DNA of 64,000 bases from Desulfitibacter sp. BRH_c19. GTDB lineage: Bacteria; Bacillota; DSM-16504; Desulfitibacterales; Desulfitibacteraceae. The position numbers and the translations under genes were made by a program. Positions 34,528-44,019 of this stretch are shown here, piece by piece; the stretch's first letter is position 1, and the number at the start of each line of letters is the position of its first letter. The notes under the pieces were generated by a model that had not been told where the DNA came from, ran no database searches, and saw only the letters and a list, made by a program, of their open reading frames with translations. The stretch lies in assembly GCA_001515945.1 (NCBI GenBank), contig LOER01000032.1, positions 124,001 through 188,000 on the forward strand, written 5' to 3'.

Positions 34528-34728
34528 TTAGTATAGTTGGAATACAGACCTCACAGTAGAAAGGAGCTCTACAATTACTGGTACAACCATTAGCAGAGCT
34601 ATTGTTACACCCGCTAGCAAGGATAAATAGGCGAAATCTTCTCTTCCTGCCTGCTTCAAAAGAAGATGAATAACAGTAATAATCATAGACAGGCCAGCCA
34701 ACTTAAAAACTAAATCCAAATTTGACAT
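34528..34728 (-). CDS. spoIIIAC: Stage III sporulation protein SpoIIIAC
   Basis: This 66-residue protein has two membrane helices (VFKLAGLSMIITVIHLLL and FAYLSLLAGVTIALLMVV) joined by KQAGREDFA. The size and pattern match SpoIIIAC. The ATG at 34726-34728 has GGAAGG seven bases or so upstream and gives the family's normal length; an ATG five codons earlier overlaps spoIIIAB. Confidence 0.94.
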   Translation of the reverse strand: MSNLDLVFKLAGLSMIITVIHLLLKQAGREDFAYLSLLAGVTIALLMVVPVIVELLSTVRSVFQLY

Positions 34729-34742
34729 TATACCTTCCCCCA

Positions 34743-35264
34743 TCAGATTAATATCAATACTAGTGCTATTCCTGCAAGGACACCCAAAGTTTTATACATT
34801 CTTTCGTATTTATTTCTTTCATTTTCAGCATTTGATTCTATTACCTTTAGTTGCTCTTGAACCATAAGTAAATTTTTAAGCTGTTCTTCTCTATCAGAAC
34901 CCCCTAAACCAATACCAAAGTCATCCAAGACGTCTAACTCCTCCTTTTTTAAAGAGCTTTCTTCAGCCAGCCTATTTAATCCAGTTCTCCATATTTCGTC
35001 CATTGGTAAGCCCATGTTTTTAATGAGAAGATCTGATGTATGTTCATATAGGGTTTGGACAGGCCCCTTGATACGTGAACCAACTTTAAATAAAGCTTCA
35101 GGCAAGGGATTGATTGAATAGCTGATTTCCGTTTCAAGCATTTTCAAAGAGCTTCTTAACTTTCTTATCTGTTCAAGCCTGGCATTGTATTGTTTTCCGA
35201 AATAGAAACCTAAATAACTGCATGTTGCAATTATTAGAATAGAACCTACAAACTTTATCACCAT
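34743..35264 (-). CDS. spoIIIAB: Stage III sporulation protein SpoIIIAB
   Basis: This 173-residue protein has an N-terminal membrane helix, a helical middle with LEQIRKLRSSLKMLETEISYS and PLPEALFKVG, and a C-terminal helix (TLGVLAGIALVLILI). This is the GspF-like layout of SpoIIIAB, thought to couple the SpoIIIAA ATPase to the channel. It begins 13 bases after spoIIIAA. Confidence 0.94.
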   Translation of the reverse strand: MVIKFVGSILIIATCSYLGFYFGKQYNARLEQIRKLRSSLKMLETEISYSINPLPEALFKVGSRIKGPVQTLYEHTSDLLIKNMGLPMDEIWRTGLNRLAEESSLKKEELDVLDDFGIGLGGSDREEQLKNLLMVQEQLKVIESNAENERNKYERMYKTLGVLAGIALVLILI

Positions 35265-35277
35265 AAAATCACCCCAG

Positions 35278-36273
35278 TCATGGTTTAGCTCTCTTGAACT
35301 TTAATATACTTTCACCTTGAGAGTTTAAAATATCCTTAACCCATGTACCAATACCAAACTTATTTAGGAAAATATATCTCTGGAATATACCCATGGCTAG
35401 TAATTCTTTTAAATACGGTCTTTTATTTAACTGTTCAAAACTATCCCCATGGACTGTAGCTATAAACTTAATACCTGCATTTACAACCTGACGAACTGCA
35501 TCTACATCCTTTGGAGTACCTAGCTCATCTGTTGCTATCACTTCAGGACCCATGGACCTAATTAGCATTATCATTCCTTGATCCTTAGGACACCTATCAA
35601 GGATATCAGTCCTTGGTCCAACATCTAATTGGGGTATCCCGTGAAAACAACCTGCTATTTCCGACCTCTCATCCACTAGACCTACTTGTAATGGAGCTAG
35701 GTTATGCTTCGCTACTCCATAGCTTATGGATCGTACTAAATCTCTTAAAAGTGTAGTTTTGCCACACCTTGGAGGAGATACAATTATAGTATGCAAAATA
35801 CTTTTGTTAGGCATATCTATCATATGAGGAATAACTTCTGCTCCACACCCAGCTACAGATCGTGCTATACGTATATTGAGGCTAGCAATATTTTTTTGGG
35901 TCTTGATATGATCCCTTTCAGTTACTGCTTCCCCAACAAAGCCTACACGATGTCCACCATTAATCGTTATAAAACCATTCCTGAGCTCAGTTTCTAAAGC
36001 ATATAGAGAATTTTTACTTATTATTCTTAGGGTATTTTCAAATAGTTGATCAGATATTACAAAATCATGATGGAAAACTTCTCCTTGCGCTAGTCTAAGT
36101 ATTAGAGGCCTACTTTTTCTAATTCTTATCTCCTCAATACTAGTGTTCTTTTCCCAATTTTTTAGAAATATACTCTTAATGGGTGCAGGAAGTATGTCCA
36201 AGATTTCCTGTGGTGGGTTCTTATTTGCTGTTACTTGTACTTCTTCCACCCTTGGTCTTAAAACTACAGACAA
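35278..36273 (-). CDS. spoIIIAA: Stage III sporulation ATPase SpoIIIAA
   Basis: This 331-residue secretion-type ATPase has Walker A in SPPRCGKTTLLRDLVRS, Walker B around EVIATDELGT and the family segment GLVDERSEIAGC. It energises the SpoIIIA-SpoIIQ channel between mother cell and forespore. It is the first gene of a complete eight-gene spoIIIA operon. The TTG start at 36271-36273 has GGGAGTG upstream. The 210-base gap to divergent rubredoxin holds its promoter. CATAATAA at about -35 bases resembles a sigma-E -10 box, but no correctly spaced -35 was found. Confidence 0.96.
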   Translation of the reverse strand: MSVVLRPRVEEVQVTANKNPPQEILDILPAPIKSIFLKNWEKNTSIEEIRIRKSRPLILRLAQGEVFHHDFVISDQLFENTLRIISKNSLYALETELRNGFITINGGHRVGFVGEAVTERDHIKTQKNIASLNIRIARSVAGCGAEVIPHMIDMPNKSILHTIIVSPPRCGKTTLLRDLVRSISYGVAKHNLAPLQVGLVDERSEIAGCFHGIPQLDVGPRTDILDRCPKDQGMIMLIRSMGPEVIATDELGTPKDVDAVRQVVNAGIKFIATVHGDSFEQLNKRPYLKELLAMGIFQRYIFLNKFGIGTWVKDILNSQGESILKFKRAKP

Positions 36274-36414
36274 AGCTTGTTCACTCCCTTCTCATATCTA
36301 ATCTTATTATGAGCCAGCCCAAATTATGCACAAAAACTACAATGCTCAGATAGTGTTGAAGAACTTTGAGAAGAAGAGGAATATAAATTTTTTATGTGTT
36401 TACTCTTATGGCCC

Positions 36415-36442
36415 TTGACAAAAACAAATTGGAAACTAAAAT
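36415..36442 (+). promoter_or_regulatory. Sigma-A promoter of rubredoxin
   Basis: TTGACA (36415-36420), a 16-base spacer and TAAAAT (36437-36442) precede the rubredoxin start by 41 bases. The perfect -35 suggests strong expression. Confidence 0.75.
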
Positions 36443-36483
36443 AGAGATACAGAAATAAAATTTATTGAAGGGAGACAGGTTTA

Positions 36484-36648
36484 ATGGAAAAATGGGAATG
36501 TATAATCTGTGGTTATATTTATGATCCTGCAGAAGGAGACCCTGACAATGATGTTCAACCAGGAACTGCCTTTGAGAAGATTCCAGATGAGTGGGTTTGT
36601 CCAGAGTGTGGAGCCGGCAAGGATGATTTTGAGAAAGTAGAAGAGTAA
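36484..36648 (+). CDS. rub: Rubredoxin
   Basis: This 54-residue protein is the only plus-strand gene. It carries both iron ligand pairs, [14 protein letters not shown] and [16 protein letters not shown], with the aromatic core residues W4, Y11, Y13 and W37 of classical rubredoxins. It is a one-electron carrier of anaerobes, often serving oxidative-stress reductases. It is monocistronic: its own promoter lies upstream, AGGGAG before ATG, and a strong bidirectional terminator follows. Confidence 0.97.
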   Translation: MEKWECIICGYIYDPAEGDPDNDVQPGTAFEKIPDEWVCPECGAGKDDFEKVEE

Positions 36649-36683
36649 TTCATACTTAATAAGTCAAGCATATATAATATCGT

Positions 36684-36718
36684 AAAAGGGTAGCTGGAAT
36701 ATTCCAAACTACCCTTTT
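36684..36718. terminator. Bidirectional terminator between rubredoxin and the ZIP gene
   Basis: AAAAGGGTAG (36684-36693) and CTACCCTTTT (36709-36718) form a 10-bp stem. It has a T-run after it on the plus strand and an A-run before it, so it can serve both the rubredoxin gene and the converging ZIP transporter gene. Confidence 0.88.
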
Positions 36719-36746
36719 TGCATTGTATAATTCAGTTTTAACGGTT

Positions 36747-37484
36747 TTAAACTAGATTTGAAATTAATATGCCCAAGATAACTCCAGCAACTGTCCCAAA
36801 TGTAGTTGTATGGGTACCCGATAACTGGTTGGCATTAGGAATTAATTCATCAAAGATAATATAAAGCATGGCCCCTGCCGCAAATCCTAAACCTGTTGAT
36901 AAAACTAAATCAGACATATAACTAATTATAGAACCCAACCAGGCACCAATTCCCATTGGCACTCCAGCTAAAACTGCAAGTCCTAGGGCTTTAGATTTTT
37001 TAAGGCCTCCTGCAATCAATGGAACAACTAGTGCCATTCCCTCAGGGATATTTTGTATTAATATCATAAGGGCTAGGGTTAATCCAAGATGAGTGCCAGC
37101 TGAATATCCAGCACCTATAGCAAATCCTTCAGGAAAATTATGTAGAGCTACACCAAGGCTTAGAATTGCACCCGCTTTGATAAACTTTGAATTAGCATCA
37201 CTTTCATCAAAAAAGTGGGCATGAGGAAGTACTATGTCTAAGATTACTATTAAACTAACTCCTAGTATAATTCCTATAAAAGCAGAAAAAAAGTTGCCAA
37301 TTTCCATAGCCTCAGGTATTAAATCCATAAAAATAACTGTAACCATGATTCCTGCAGCAAAACCAAGGATGCCTCCCATAAGATCATTTCTTGGTCTACC
37401 CAAAAGGAGGATAAAAAGAGCTCCTAGGCCTGTACCAACTACTCCAGTAACAAGACCAATTAAAGTTACTTCCCATACTGACAT
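36747..37484 (-). CDS. ZIP family metal transporter
   Basis: This protein of about 245 residues has eight predicted membrane helices. The metal-binding motifs HNFPEG (helix 4) and QNIPEG (helix 5) are clear, and PHAHFFDES lies in the variable loop. ZIP proteins import zinc or other divalent metals. The ATG at 37482-37484 has GGGGGA nine bases upstream. A longer frame from 37577 would run through the terminator of the upstream gene and adds a non-family sequence, so it was not used. Confidence 0.92.
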   Translation of the reverse strand: MSVWEVTLIGLVTGVVGTGLGALFILLLGRPRNDLMGGILGFAAGIMVTVIFMDLIPEAMEIGNFFSAFIGIILGVSLIVILDIVLPHAHFFDESDANSKFIKAGAILSLGVALHNFPEGFAIGAGYSAGTHLGLTLALMILIQNIPEGMALVVPLIAGGLKKSKALGLAVLAGVPMGIGAWLGSIISYMSDLVLSTGLGFAAGAMLYIIFDELIPNANQLSGTHTTTFGTVAGVILGILISNLV

Positions 37485-37536
37485 TTTCCATTCCCCCATT
37501 AACCTTAGCCAAGCTATTCTATAATAATATAATAGC

Positions 37537-37571
37537 AAAACAAAAGTGCTTATAAAAAGCACTTTTGTTAG
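37537..37571 (-). terminator. Terminator of the tldD-efp operon
   Basis: CAAAAGTGCT (37541-37550) pairs with AGCACTTTTG (37558-37567), followed on the minus strand by TTTTGC. It is about 30 bases after the stop of the acidic CD1247-like gene. Confidence 0.8.
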
Positions 37572-37599
37572 GTCCATAAATTCTTAGTATAACTCTATC

Positions 37600-38067
37600 T
37601 TATAGATCATCCTCATCCTCATCTTCATTATCAGCATCTTCAACAGCAAGTTCTTCATCATTAATGAAAACTACTGCATCACAATTAGGGCAGGTAACTT
37701 CAATTAAATCTTCATCATTTAAAATGTCTGCTTCGAAACAGACTGTATCACCACAATCTGGACATACAACCTCTACATAGTCTTGGTCTGGATCAAAATC
37801 ATCATCATCATCTTCATCATGATCATGATCACAACACTCACTTTCGTCATAAAAATCGTCTTCAAGATCACTCAAATCTTCATCCATATTATCTAGATAC
37901 TCTTCAATCTCTCCCTGAACTTCTTGTAATTCGTTGATTTCGTCAGCCATTTCGTCAAGAATATCTACAATTGCACCAAAAATCTTACCATCCTTGCTGT
38001 CTTTTTTAATATCCATGCCTTCCATTAAACCTTTTAAGTAACTAACTTTTTGGTTAATATCTTCCAT
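37600..38067 (-). CDS. CD1247-type acidic protein with zinc ribbon
   Basis: This 155-residue, strongly acidic protein has an N-terminal helical domain (MEDINQKVSYLKGLMEGMDI) like the CD1247 N-terminal family of clostridia. A linker with CCDHDHDEDDDDD follows, then a zinc ribbon with two Cys pairs, CPDCGD and CPNCDA, and an Asp/Glu-only tail. The Cys pairs probably bind zinc. The Asp/His-rich linker could bind additional metal. It is the last gene after efp. Function unknown. Confidence 0.85.
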   Translation of the reverse strand: MEDINQKVSYLKGLMEGMDIKKDSKDGKIFGAIVDILDEMADEINELQEVQGEIEEYLDNMDEDLSDLEDDFYDESECCDHDHDEDDDDDFDPDQDYVEVVCPDCGDTVCFEADILNDEDLIEVTCPNCDAVVFINDEELAVEDADNEDEDEDDL

Positions 38068-38140
38068 CTTACTTACACCTCCATTTTTTTCATCATATTC
38101 TTAAATAGTGTAACCTCTATCAATTGATTTTAAAACATTG

Positions 38141-38698
38141 TTATGCTCTTTCTATGTAATGTCCAGTTCTTGTGTCAATCCTTAGAACATCACCCTGTTC
38201 AATAAATAAGGGGACTTGTACAATAGCTCCAGTTTCCACAGTAGCTGCTTTAGTGGCACCAGTAGCAGTATCTCCCTTTATGCCAGGCTCTGTTTCAACG
38301 ACTTCAAGTTCTACGTGCATAGGAAGCTCAACTCCAATGACTTCAGTTCCAAACATCAAAACACTTAAAGTCATGTTGTCCTTAAGAAATATTTCCTTTC
38401 CATCGAAATGATGTTTTAGTAAATTAATCTGGTCATATGATTCATTATCCATTACTACATAGCTTTCTCCATCATTGTATAAATATTGCATTGATTTTTT
38501 CTCAATATGAGCCTTGGGGACTTTTTCTCCTGCTCTAAAGGTTTGTTCAACTACAGCGCCTGTCCTAATATTTTTTAGTTTTGTGCGAACAAAGGCTGCT
38601 CCTTTACCCGGTTTAACATGTTGAAAATCAACAACTGTAAAAATATCTCCGTCAATTTCAACTGTTACACCAGTCCTAAAATCATTAGTAGAAATCAT
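38141..38698 (-). CDS. efp: Elongation factor P
   Basis: This 185-residue three-domain beta-barrel protein has the domain I loop [16 protein letters not shown], with the Lys modified in some bacteria, and the C-terminal signature [26 protein letters not shown] in part. EF-P relieves ribosome stalling at polyproline. It follows pepP, as in many Firmicutes. The length is exactly that expected. Confidence 0.98.
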   Translation of the reverse strand: MISTNDFRTGVTVEIDGDIFTVVDFQHVKPGKGAAFVRTKLKNIRTGAVVEQTFRAGEKVPKAHIEKKSMQYLYNDGESYVVMDNESYDQINLLKHHFDGKEIFLKDNMTLSVLMFGTEVIGVELPMHVELEVVETEPGIKGDTATGATKAATVETGAIVQVPLFIEQGDVLRIDTRTGHYIERA

Positions 38699-38747
38699 TT
38701 TTCATCTAACCTCCTTTATTCGACGTTTGTCATCAAACTACATTCTA

Positions 38748-39815
38748 TCATAAAACCAGTATATCTTTACATGATTTTGTCAAAATTTCTATGTGATTTT
38801 CATGAATTAAGATCATATCTTCTATTCTTACCCCGCCAAACCCGGGTATATAAATTCCTGGTTCAACCGTAACAACCATTCCAGGTTGCAAAAGGTCTTC
38901 ATTACCTTTTGCAAGTCTAGGTTCCTCATGAATTTCCAAGCCAACAGAATGACCAAGATTATGCCCAAAATACTCACCATAACCTGCTTTTTCTATAATT
39001 TCACGTGATACCTGATCTGGGTCTTCACACTTCATATTAGCTCTTAGGCAATTTACACCTGCAAGTTGCGCTTCTAGAACAATATTATATACTTCCCTTT
39101 GTTTAGCTTCAAGTGTGCCGACACAAACAGTTCTAGTTATATCAGAACAATAGCCTTTATAAATACATCCAAAGTCCATTGTCACAAGCTCTCCAGTAGA
39201 AATAATCTTTTCAGAAGCAACTCCATGAGGCAAAGAACCACGTTCCCCAGATGCGACTATAAAATCAAAGGATATAGCGTCAGCACCTTTGTTTCTTAAA
39301 AAAAACTCTAGTTCAAGCGCAATTTTTTTCTCACTTACACCAGGCTTAATATATGAAATAATATGAGAAAAAGCTTCATCAGCCAAGGCAGCTGATTTCT
39401 TTAAGCGCATAATTTCCTGTTCATCTTTTATAGATCTAATAGTCTTCAAAAATTGAGAAGAAGGTACAAAGTTTATTGGTTTCAGAGCTTGATAATATGT
39501 CTCGTACATTTTAAAGACCATCTGCTCTTCTTCAAAGGCAATCTGTTTAATGTTTTCATGCTGGCAAAGTTCTTTTATTTCATCTATAAATTTGCCCTTT
39601 TGCTTAACAACATCATAATCTAGAGATTGTAGCTTGGCTTGACCAATATATCTAAAATCAGTAATTAGATAGTTTCTATTTTTGGTAATCAATAGTTGCG
39701 CACTAGTGCCTGTAAAACCACTTAAGTATCTAATGTTTTCAGGTTTTATTATTAAGAAAGCTTCAATATCCTTTTCTTTTAAATAAGCTCGTATTTTTTC
39801 TATTCTTTGATTCAA
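38748..39815 (-). CDS. pepP: Xaa-Pro aminopeptidase (M24 family)
   Basis: This 355-residue protein has an N-terminal creatinase-like domain and a C-terminal pita-bread metalloprotease domain. The metal ligands are in VTMDFG, CSDITRT, HNLGHSVGLEIHE, TVEPGIY and GGVRIED. It removes N-terminal residues before proline. It lies between aroQ and efp, an order conserved across Firmicutes. All five metal-binding residues are present. Confidence 0.96.
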   Translation of the reverse strand: MNQRIEKIRAYLKEKDIEAFLIIKPENIRYLSGFTGTSAQLLITKNRNYLITDFRYIGQAKLQSLDYDVVKQKGKFIDEIKELCQHENIKQIAFEEEQMVFKMYETYYQALKPINFVPSSQFLKTIRSIKDEQEIMRLKKSAALADEAFSHIISYIKPGVSEKKIALELEFFLRNKGADAISFDFIVASGERGSLPHGVASEKIISTGELVTMDFGCIYKGYCSDITRTVCVGTLEAKQREVYNIVLEAQLAGVNCLRANMKCEDPDQVSREIIEKAGYGEYFGHNLGHSVGLEIHEEPRLAKGNEDLLQPGMVVTVEPGIYIPGFGGVRIEDMILIHENHIEILTKSCKDILVL

Positions 39816-39831
39816 AATAACTCCCCCTTAT

Positions 39832-40263
39832 TCACACCAAAATATCCCTAATTGCAACTAAAGCAAGACTATATCCTAAAGGACCAAAACCACATATTAC
39901 TCCAGCAGCCAAGGGTGAAATGTAGGATATATGCCTAAAATCTTCTCTAGCATAGATGTTTGATAAATGAACTTCAACTGCAGGAATAGAGAGAATTTCT
40001 ACAGCATCACGTAAAGCAATACTATAGTGACTATAAGCACCTAGATTTACAATTATCCCGTCAGCTTCACTATTTGCTTTATGGATAATATCTATTAATT
40101 CACCTTCATGATTAGACTGGTAGAATTCAACCTGAATACCTAACTCTACTGCTTTACTACTAATATCCTTATTAATCTCTTCTAAAGTAACCTTGCCATA
40201 TATATTTTCAGGTCTCTTACCCAACATATCAAGATTGGGACCATTAATCACATATATCTTCAC
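39832..40263 (-). CDS. aroQ: Type II 3-dehydroquinate dehydratase
   Basis: This protein of about 143 residues has KIYVINGPNLDMLGKRPE at the start, the flexible-lid YG, NLGAYSHYSIALRDA and the VEVHLSNIYAREDFRH motif. It dehydrates 3-dehydroquinate to 3-dehydroshikimate. The GTG at 40261-40263 gives the family N-terminus; the longer in-frame ATG would extend into tldE. aroB and aroK of the same pathway are at 52.3-53.9 kb in this window. Confidence 0.95.
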   Translation of the reverse strand: MKIYVINGPNLDMLGKRPENIYGKVTLEEINKDISSKAVELGIQVEFYQSNHEGELIDIIHKANSEADGIIVNLGAYSHYSIALRDAVEILSIPAVEVHLSNIYAREDFRHISYISPLAAGVICGFGPLGYSLALVAIRDILV

Positions 40264-40279
40264 TTCCTCACCCCATTTC

Positions 40280-41623
40280 TCAGTTTCCGCTAATAACCAT
40301 TTCGCTGATTCTAACAGTTGGAGCACCTTTGCCCACAAAGAAGGTTAGGTCATCAGCCACACCGTCAATTGATTTTAAGAGACTTGCTATATTTCCAGCT
40401 ATAGCTATTCCTCTTACAGGACCCTGCAATTGTCCATTTTTAATCCATATTCCCGCTGCCCCAACAGAGAAATCGCCTGAAATAGGATTTGCAGTATGAA
40501 TGCCCATAACTTCAGTAACGTATAGCCCGTTATCAACTTCACCTATTAACTTATCTCGCGAAATATCTCCCTTTGCAATATAGAAGTTTGTAGTTCCTAC
40601 TTCGGGAGTAGATTTATATGATCCTCTAGTGCTGTTACCTGTGGATTGTAGATTATCCTTGGCAGCAGTATAGGTATTATACAAAAAGCCATTTAATTTT
40701 CCATTTTCAATTAGTACTGTCTTTTGACTACTTACACCTTCCCCATCAAAGGGAGATGATGCTATGCCACCTGGTAGAATCCCATCATCAATTATAGAAA
40801 TATTTTTTGCAGCAACCATTTCTCCGATTTTACCTGTAAAGAGTGATCTACCCTTTTGAACAGATTCGGAAGATAGTGATGGTGATAATACACCTAGGAA
40901 ATTAGTCACCACATAGGGATCTAGAACAACTGTTGCTTTTTGACTAGAAATTTCCTTAGCGCCCAGCATTCTTACTGCTTTTTGAGCTGCTTCCTGCCCA
41001 ATCTTTTGTGGGTTAAGCTGGGAATATTTTAGACCATACTGAACAGCAAATCCAGTTTGGTTATCACCTTCTTCTTCACCTACTAAAAATGCGTAACCAC
41101 CACAATATGCACCTCTATATACTGCATCAAGGCCATTTGAGTTTACGATGGTAACTGAATATACCGAATCCTGGTAAGTAGAGTTTTCCGTAATTGTTAT
41201 TCTTTTATCTTCTGCTTTTGCAGCTATTTCTATATCTTTAGCAAGGTTGATTTTATCTTCCAAGTCAGTAGAAACAATCTCTGGGTCGTATAGCTCTAGC
41301 TTGGGATAATCAAAATTACCACTAGGCATTTTATTAAATGGATCCTTTTCAACTATTGCAGCATTGGCAACTGCCTGATGAATAACACTTTCTAAAGCAG
41401 TACCAGAAAAATCTGCTGAAAAAGAATACCCCATTCCTTGATCCTTATAAACTCTGATTCCAAGACCTCTTGCTTCAGCATTTTTAAGAGTCTCTATTTC
41501 CCCATTAGATACCTCAATAGAAAGGTCCTGAGACTGCATTATGTAAACTTCAGCAGAGTCGGCACCTAGTTCTTTTGCTTTTGTAACTAAACCCTGTCCA
41601 ATTTTCAAATATTTTTGTTCCAT
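40280..41623 (-). CDS. tldE: TldE/PmbA-type peptidase partner
   Basis: This 447-residue protein of the TldD/PmbA family has a STYQDSVYSVTIVNSNG beta region and GISSQKTVLIENGKLNGFLYNTYTA-type C-terminal segment (GVSSQKTVLIENGKL). It lacks the HExxxH zinc motif found in the neighbouring TldD, as expected for the non-catalytic TldE subunit. The TldD-TldE heterodimer degrades unfolded peptides. It sits 24 bases after tldD. Confidence 0.93.
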   Translation of the reverse strand: MEQKYLKIGQGLVTKAKELGADSAEVYIMQSQDLSIEVSNGEIETLKNAEARGLGIRVYKDQGMGYSFSADFSGTALESVIHQAVANAAIVEKDPFNKMPSGNFDYPKLELYDPEIVSTDLEDKINLAKDIEIAAKAEDKRITITENSTYQDSVYSVTIVNSNGLDAVYRGAYCGGYAFLVGEEEGDNQTGFAVQYGLKYSQLNPQKIGQEAAQKAVRMLGAKEISSQKATVVLDPYVVTNFLGVLSPSLSSESVQKGRSLFTGKIGEMVAAKNISIIDDGILPGGIASSPFDGEGVSSQKTVLIENGKLNGFLYNTYTAAKDNLQSTGNSTRGSYKSTPEVGTTNFYIAKGDISRDKLIGEVDNGLYVTEVMGIHTANPISGDFSVGAAGIWIKNGQLQGPVRGIAIAGNIASLLKSIDGVADDLTFFVGKGAPTVRISEMVISGN

Positions 41624-41647
41624 TATCTTCCCTCTTTTTCTAATAGA

Positions 41648-43069
41648 TTAGAGTCTGCGAATTCTTCTTATTTCAGGTCCAGAACCCGGGGCTTCTGTAC
41701 CACCTACTACTAATTCTTTAACTCGAAGTGTAGGCTGGGCATCGGATACTGGAACACCCTGACCATCTTTACCACATGTACCAATTGCAAAACCTAAGTC
41801 ATTGCCAACCATATCTATCTTACTAAGAACCTTGGGTCCATTTCCAGTCAATGTAGCGCCTCTAACAGCTTCCTTCACTTCGCCATTTTCTATTAAATAG
41901 CCTTCAGCAACGTCAAATACAAAGTCACCATTAGTTGTATTAACCTGTCCTCCACCCATCTTCTCAACCAAGAGACCTCTCTTAGTAGCTTTGATAATTT
42001 CTTCAGGGTCTATGTCGCCCTTGTCAATGTATGTATTTGTCATTCTAGGAATAGGTCTATTTTGATAGGACTCACGTCTTCCATTGCCAGTTGATTCTCT
42101 ATTTTCCTTCATTGCTGTGAGCCTGTCATACATGAATTCTTCTAGAACACCATTTTTAATCAGTACATTCTTGCGGCTTTTTACTCCTTCATCATCCCAG
42201 GACATATAGCCGTACTTTTTTGTTGTGCCATCATCAATAACTGTTACTTCTGGGGTTGCAACCTGTTGCCCCTTTTTACCAGCATATACTGAAAGCTTTT
42301 TCTGAACCAGGTCTGCCTCTAGGCCATGTCCACAAGCTTCGTGAACCATTGTACCCCCAGCGTGAGAAGTCATAACCACAGGCATTCTACCTGAAGGAGC
42401 AGGTTTTGCTTCCAGCATTTTAATAGCTCGGTTTGCTGCTTTAGTAGCAATTTCTATGGAGTCCACTTCATCAAATAATTCAAAACCTGCAAAACTCCCT
42501 GCAGCTTCATAACCAGTCTGTATTAAAGAGCCTTCTGCTGCTACTGAATTAACCATAAAACGAGTTCTTACTCTCTTATCTTCAACCATTTCTCCTAATG
42601 AATTGGCAATGATAACTTCCTGAACAACATCTCCGTAGCTCACCATTACCTGCTTGATTCTATCATCTATTCTTCTGGCAACCTTATTTGCTTCAACTAC
42701 CTTTTCAACTTTTTTCTCAATTGGTATTGAGTCAGGCTCCTTTTCTACTCCACTATTGACTGCACTATGTACCTTTGATAAATCAATGGTTACCGATTTT
42801 TCTTTGTTGCCTGCTGATTTTGCAACTATTTGAGCAGCCTTGATTAAAGAATCCAATGATAGGTCATTTGTATAGGCATAAGAGGTGTTTTCACCTATAA
42901 TAACTCTGATACCAGCACCTATATCTACTCCACTAACCACTCTTTCTATCTTATCAGCCTCTAATCCTATTCCAGAACTCTTTTTTTTCTCAATAAAAAT
43001 TTCAGCAAAATCTCCACCAAATTTTTTTGCTACGGCTAGTACTTCCTGTAAATCTGTCTTATTTATCAC
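41648..43069 (-). CDS. tldD: TldD metallopeptidase
   Basis: This 473-residue protein contains the catalytic zinc motif HEACGHGLEAD (HExxxH) and the downstream C-terminal CGKDGQGVPVSDAQPTLRVKELVVGG in part. It forms a barrel-shaped heterodimer with TldE that cleaves small peptides. It heads the operon tldD-tldE-aroQ-pepP-efp-CD1247-like. The 148 bases upstream contain no gene or clear promoter. Confidence 0.95.
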   Translation of the reverse strand: MINKTDLQEVLAVAKKFGGDFAEIFIEKKKSSGIGLEADKIERVVSGVDIGAGIRVIIGENTSYAYTNDLSLDSLIKAAQIVAKSAGNKEKSVTIDLSKVHSAVNSGVEKEPDSIPIEKKVEKVVEANKVARRIDDRIKQVMVSYGDVVQEVIIANSLGEMVEDKRVRTRFMVNSVAAEGSLIQTGYEAAGSFAGFELFDEVDSIEIATKAANRAIKMLEAKPAPSGRMPVVMTSHAGGTMVHEACGHGLEADLVQKKLSVYAGKKGQQVATPEVTVIDDGTTKKYGYMSWDDEGVKSRKNVLIKNGVLEEFMYDRLTAMKENRESTGNGRRESYQNRPIPRMTNTYIDKGDIDPEEIIKATKRGLLVEKMGGGQVNTTNGDFVFDVAEGYLIENGEVKEAVRGATLTGNGPKVLSKIDMVGNDLGFAIGTCGKDGQGVPVSDAQPTLRVKELVVGGTEAPGSGPEIRRIRRL

Positions 43070-43217
43070 TTAATCACCTCATTGTTTCAGAAATATTCTA
43101 CCTCATAAATTCTGTAAATTTACATAGCAAGATTTTCTTCTAGATTTTAGTTTCTCTATTAGTATTCTTCAGCAAAAAAAATAATATCCCAGATGTTGAT
43201 TTGCATTCTTAAACTGG

Positions 43218-43955
43218 TTATTTTTCGTAAAAATTAAAATTTGCAAGGACTGCCGTAAGATTGTTATAATCTCCAGTCTCTATTTCTTCCCATTCCATTC
43301 TAATTGTCAATCGGTTAATGTAAGTCAAGTCTATCTCTCCTGGAGCTATGTATCTTGGATAATCTGATGGGTTTACTAGCTCCGATACAAAAAGTTGTCG
43401 ATCATCTCCAAAAATCCTTAGGAAGTAACCTCCAGAGCTGTTCATTGTGTCGTCGTCTATACCAAAGTAACCCTCCATGGATAAATATTTTCTATTTATA
43501 TCAAGAACAAGTTCTGTTTTCCCCTGGTCAAGATTAACAGCAATTCCAGAAGCAAAAGGCCTGCCTGCTATTTGATAATTGTTGACCTTTTTTTCATAAT
43601 ATGGTCCAACATTACGGATAACCTTAATATCTGTTATTTTCCTTTTGGTTTTACCAACCCAGGTATTAAGCTCATTCAATAGATCACCAGTTATGGAAAT
43701 TGTGTTTGTTGTATCGTTCCACTCAACATCAAATCCTAAAGCTTCAGATAAATCTCTTAGGGAAACCATGGTAACCCCTTCATGTGATAAAATGAATGGC
43801 TCTACCGTCGTTTTAACAGGAGTATTATTAACCAATATTTTTATATTACCTGTCATTCCCTGATATTCCCTAAGTATCCATCCAGAAGCCAGTAACGATT
43901 GACTCAAGAAAATACTAATAAATAGAAGAACACTAAATACTGCCAATTTTTTCAT
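43218..43955 (-). CDS. Secreted protein with copper amine oxidase N-terminal-like stalk domain
   Basis: This protein of about 245 residues has a signal peptide (KKLAVFSVLLFISIFLSQSLLASG), then a copper-amine-oxidase-N stalk domain (about 40-90; GVTMVSLRDLSEALGFDVEWN). A C-terminal beta-rich region (about 110-245) of unknown type follows. Such stalk domains are common in clostridial cell-wall proteins and have no oxidase activity. The ATG at 43953-43955 starts the signal peptide; an upstream ATG at 43992-43994 lacks a ribosome site. It follows pilO and is probably the last gene of that pilus operon. Confidence 0.8.
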   Translation of the reverse strand: MKKLAVFSVLLFISIFLSQSLLASGWILREYQGMTGNIKILVNNTPVKTTVEPFILSHEGVTMVSLRDLSEALGFDVEWNDTTNTISITGDLLNELNTWVGKTKRKITDIKVIRNVGPYYEKKVNNYQIAGRPFASGIAVNLDQGKTELVLDINRKYLSMEGYFGIDDDTMNSSGGYFLRIFGDDRQLFVSELVNPSDYPRYIAPGEIDLTYINRLTIRMEWEEIETGDYNNLTAVLANFNFYEK

Positions 43956-44019
43956 TGGAAAGATTTTCCCCCACTTCTTAATACATTTTAACATTATTTA
44001 TTTATTATTGGAAAGGTTT

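Noticed and set aside
36300-36330. Sigma-E promoter for spoIIIAA
   Set aside because: A CATAATAA box is present, but the ATA-containing -35 candidate is about ten bases away, too close for sigma-E spacing.
37485-37577. Longer N-terminus of the ZIP transporter
   Set aside because: The extension would translate through the terminator hairpin at 37541-37567 and lacks a ribosome site.
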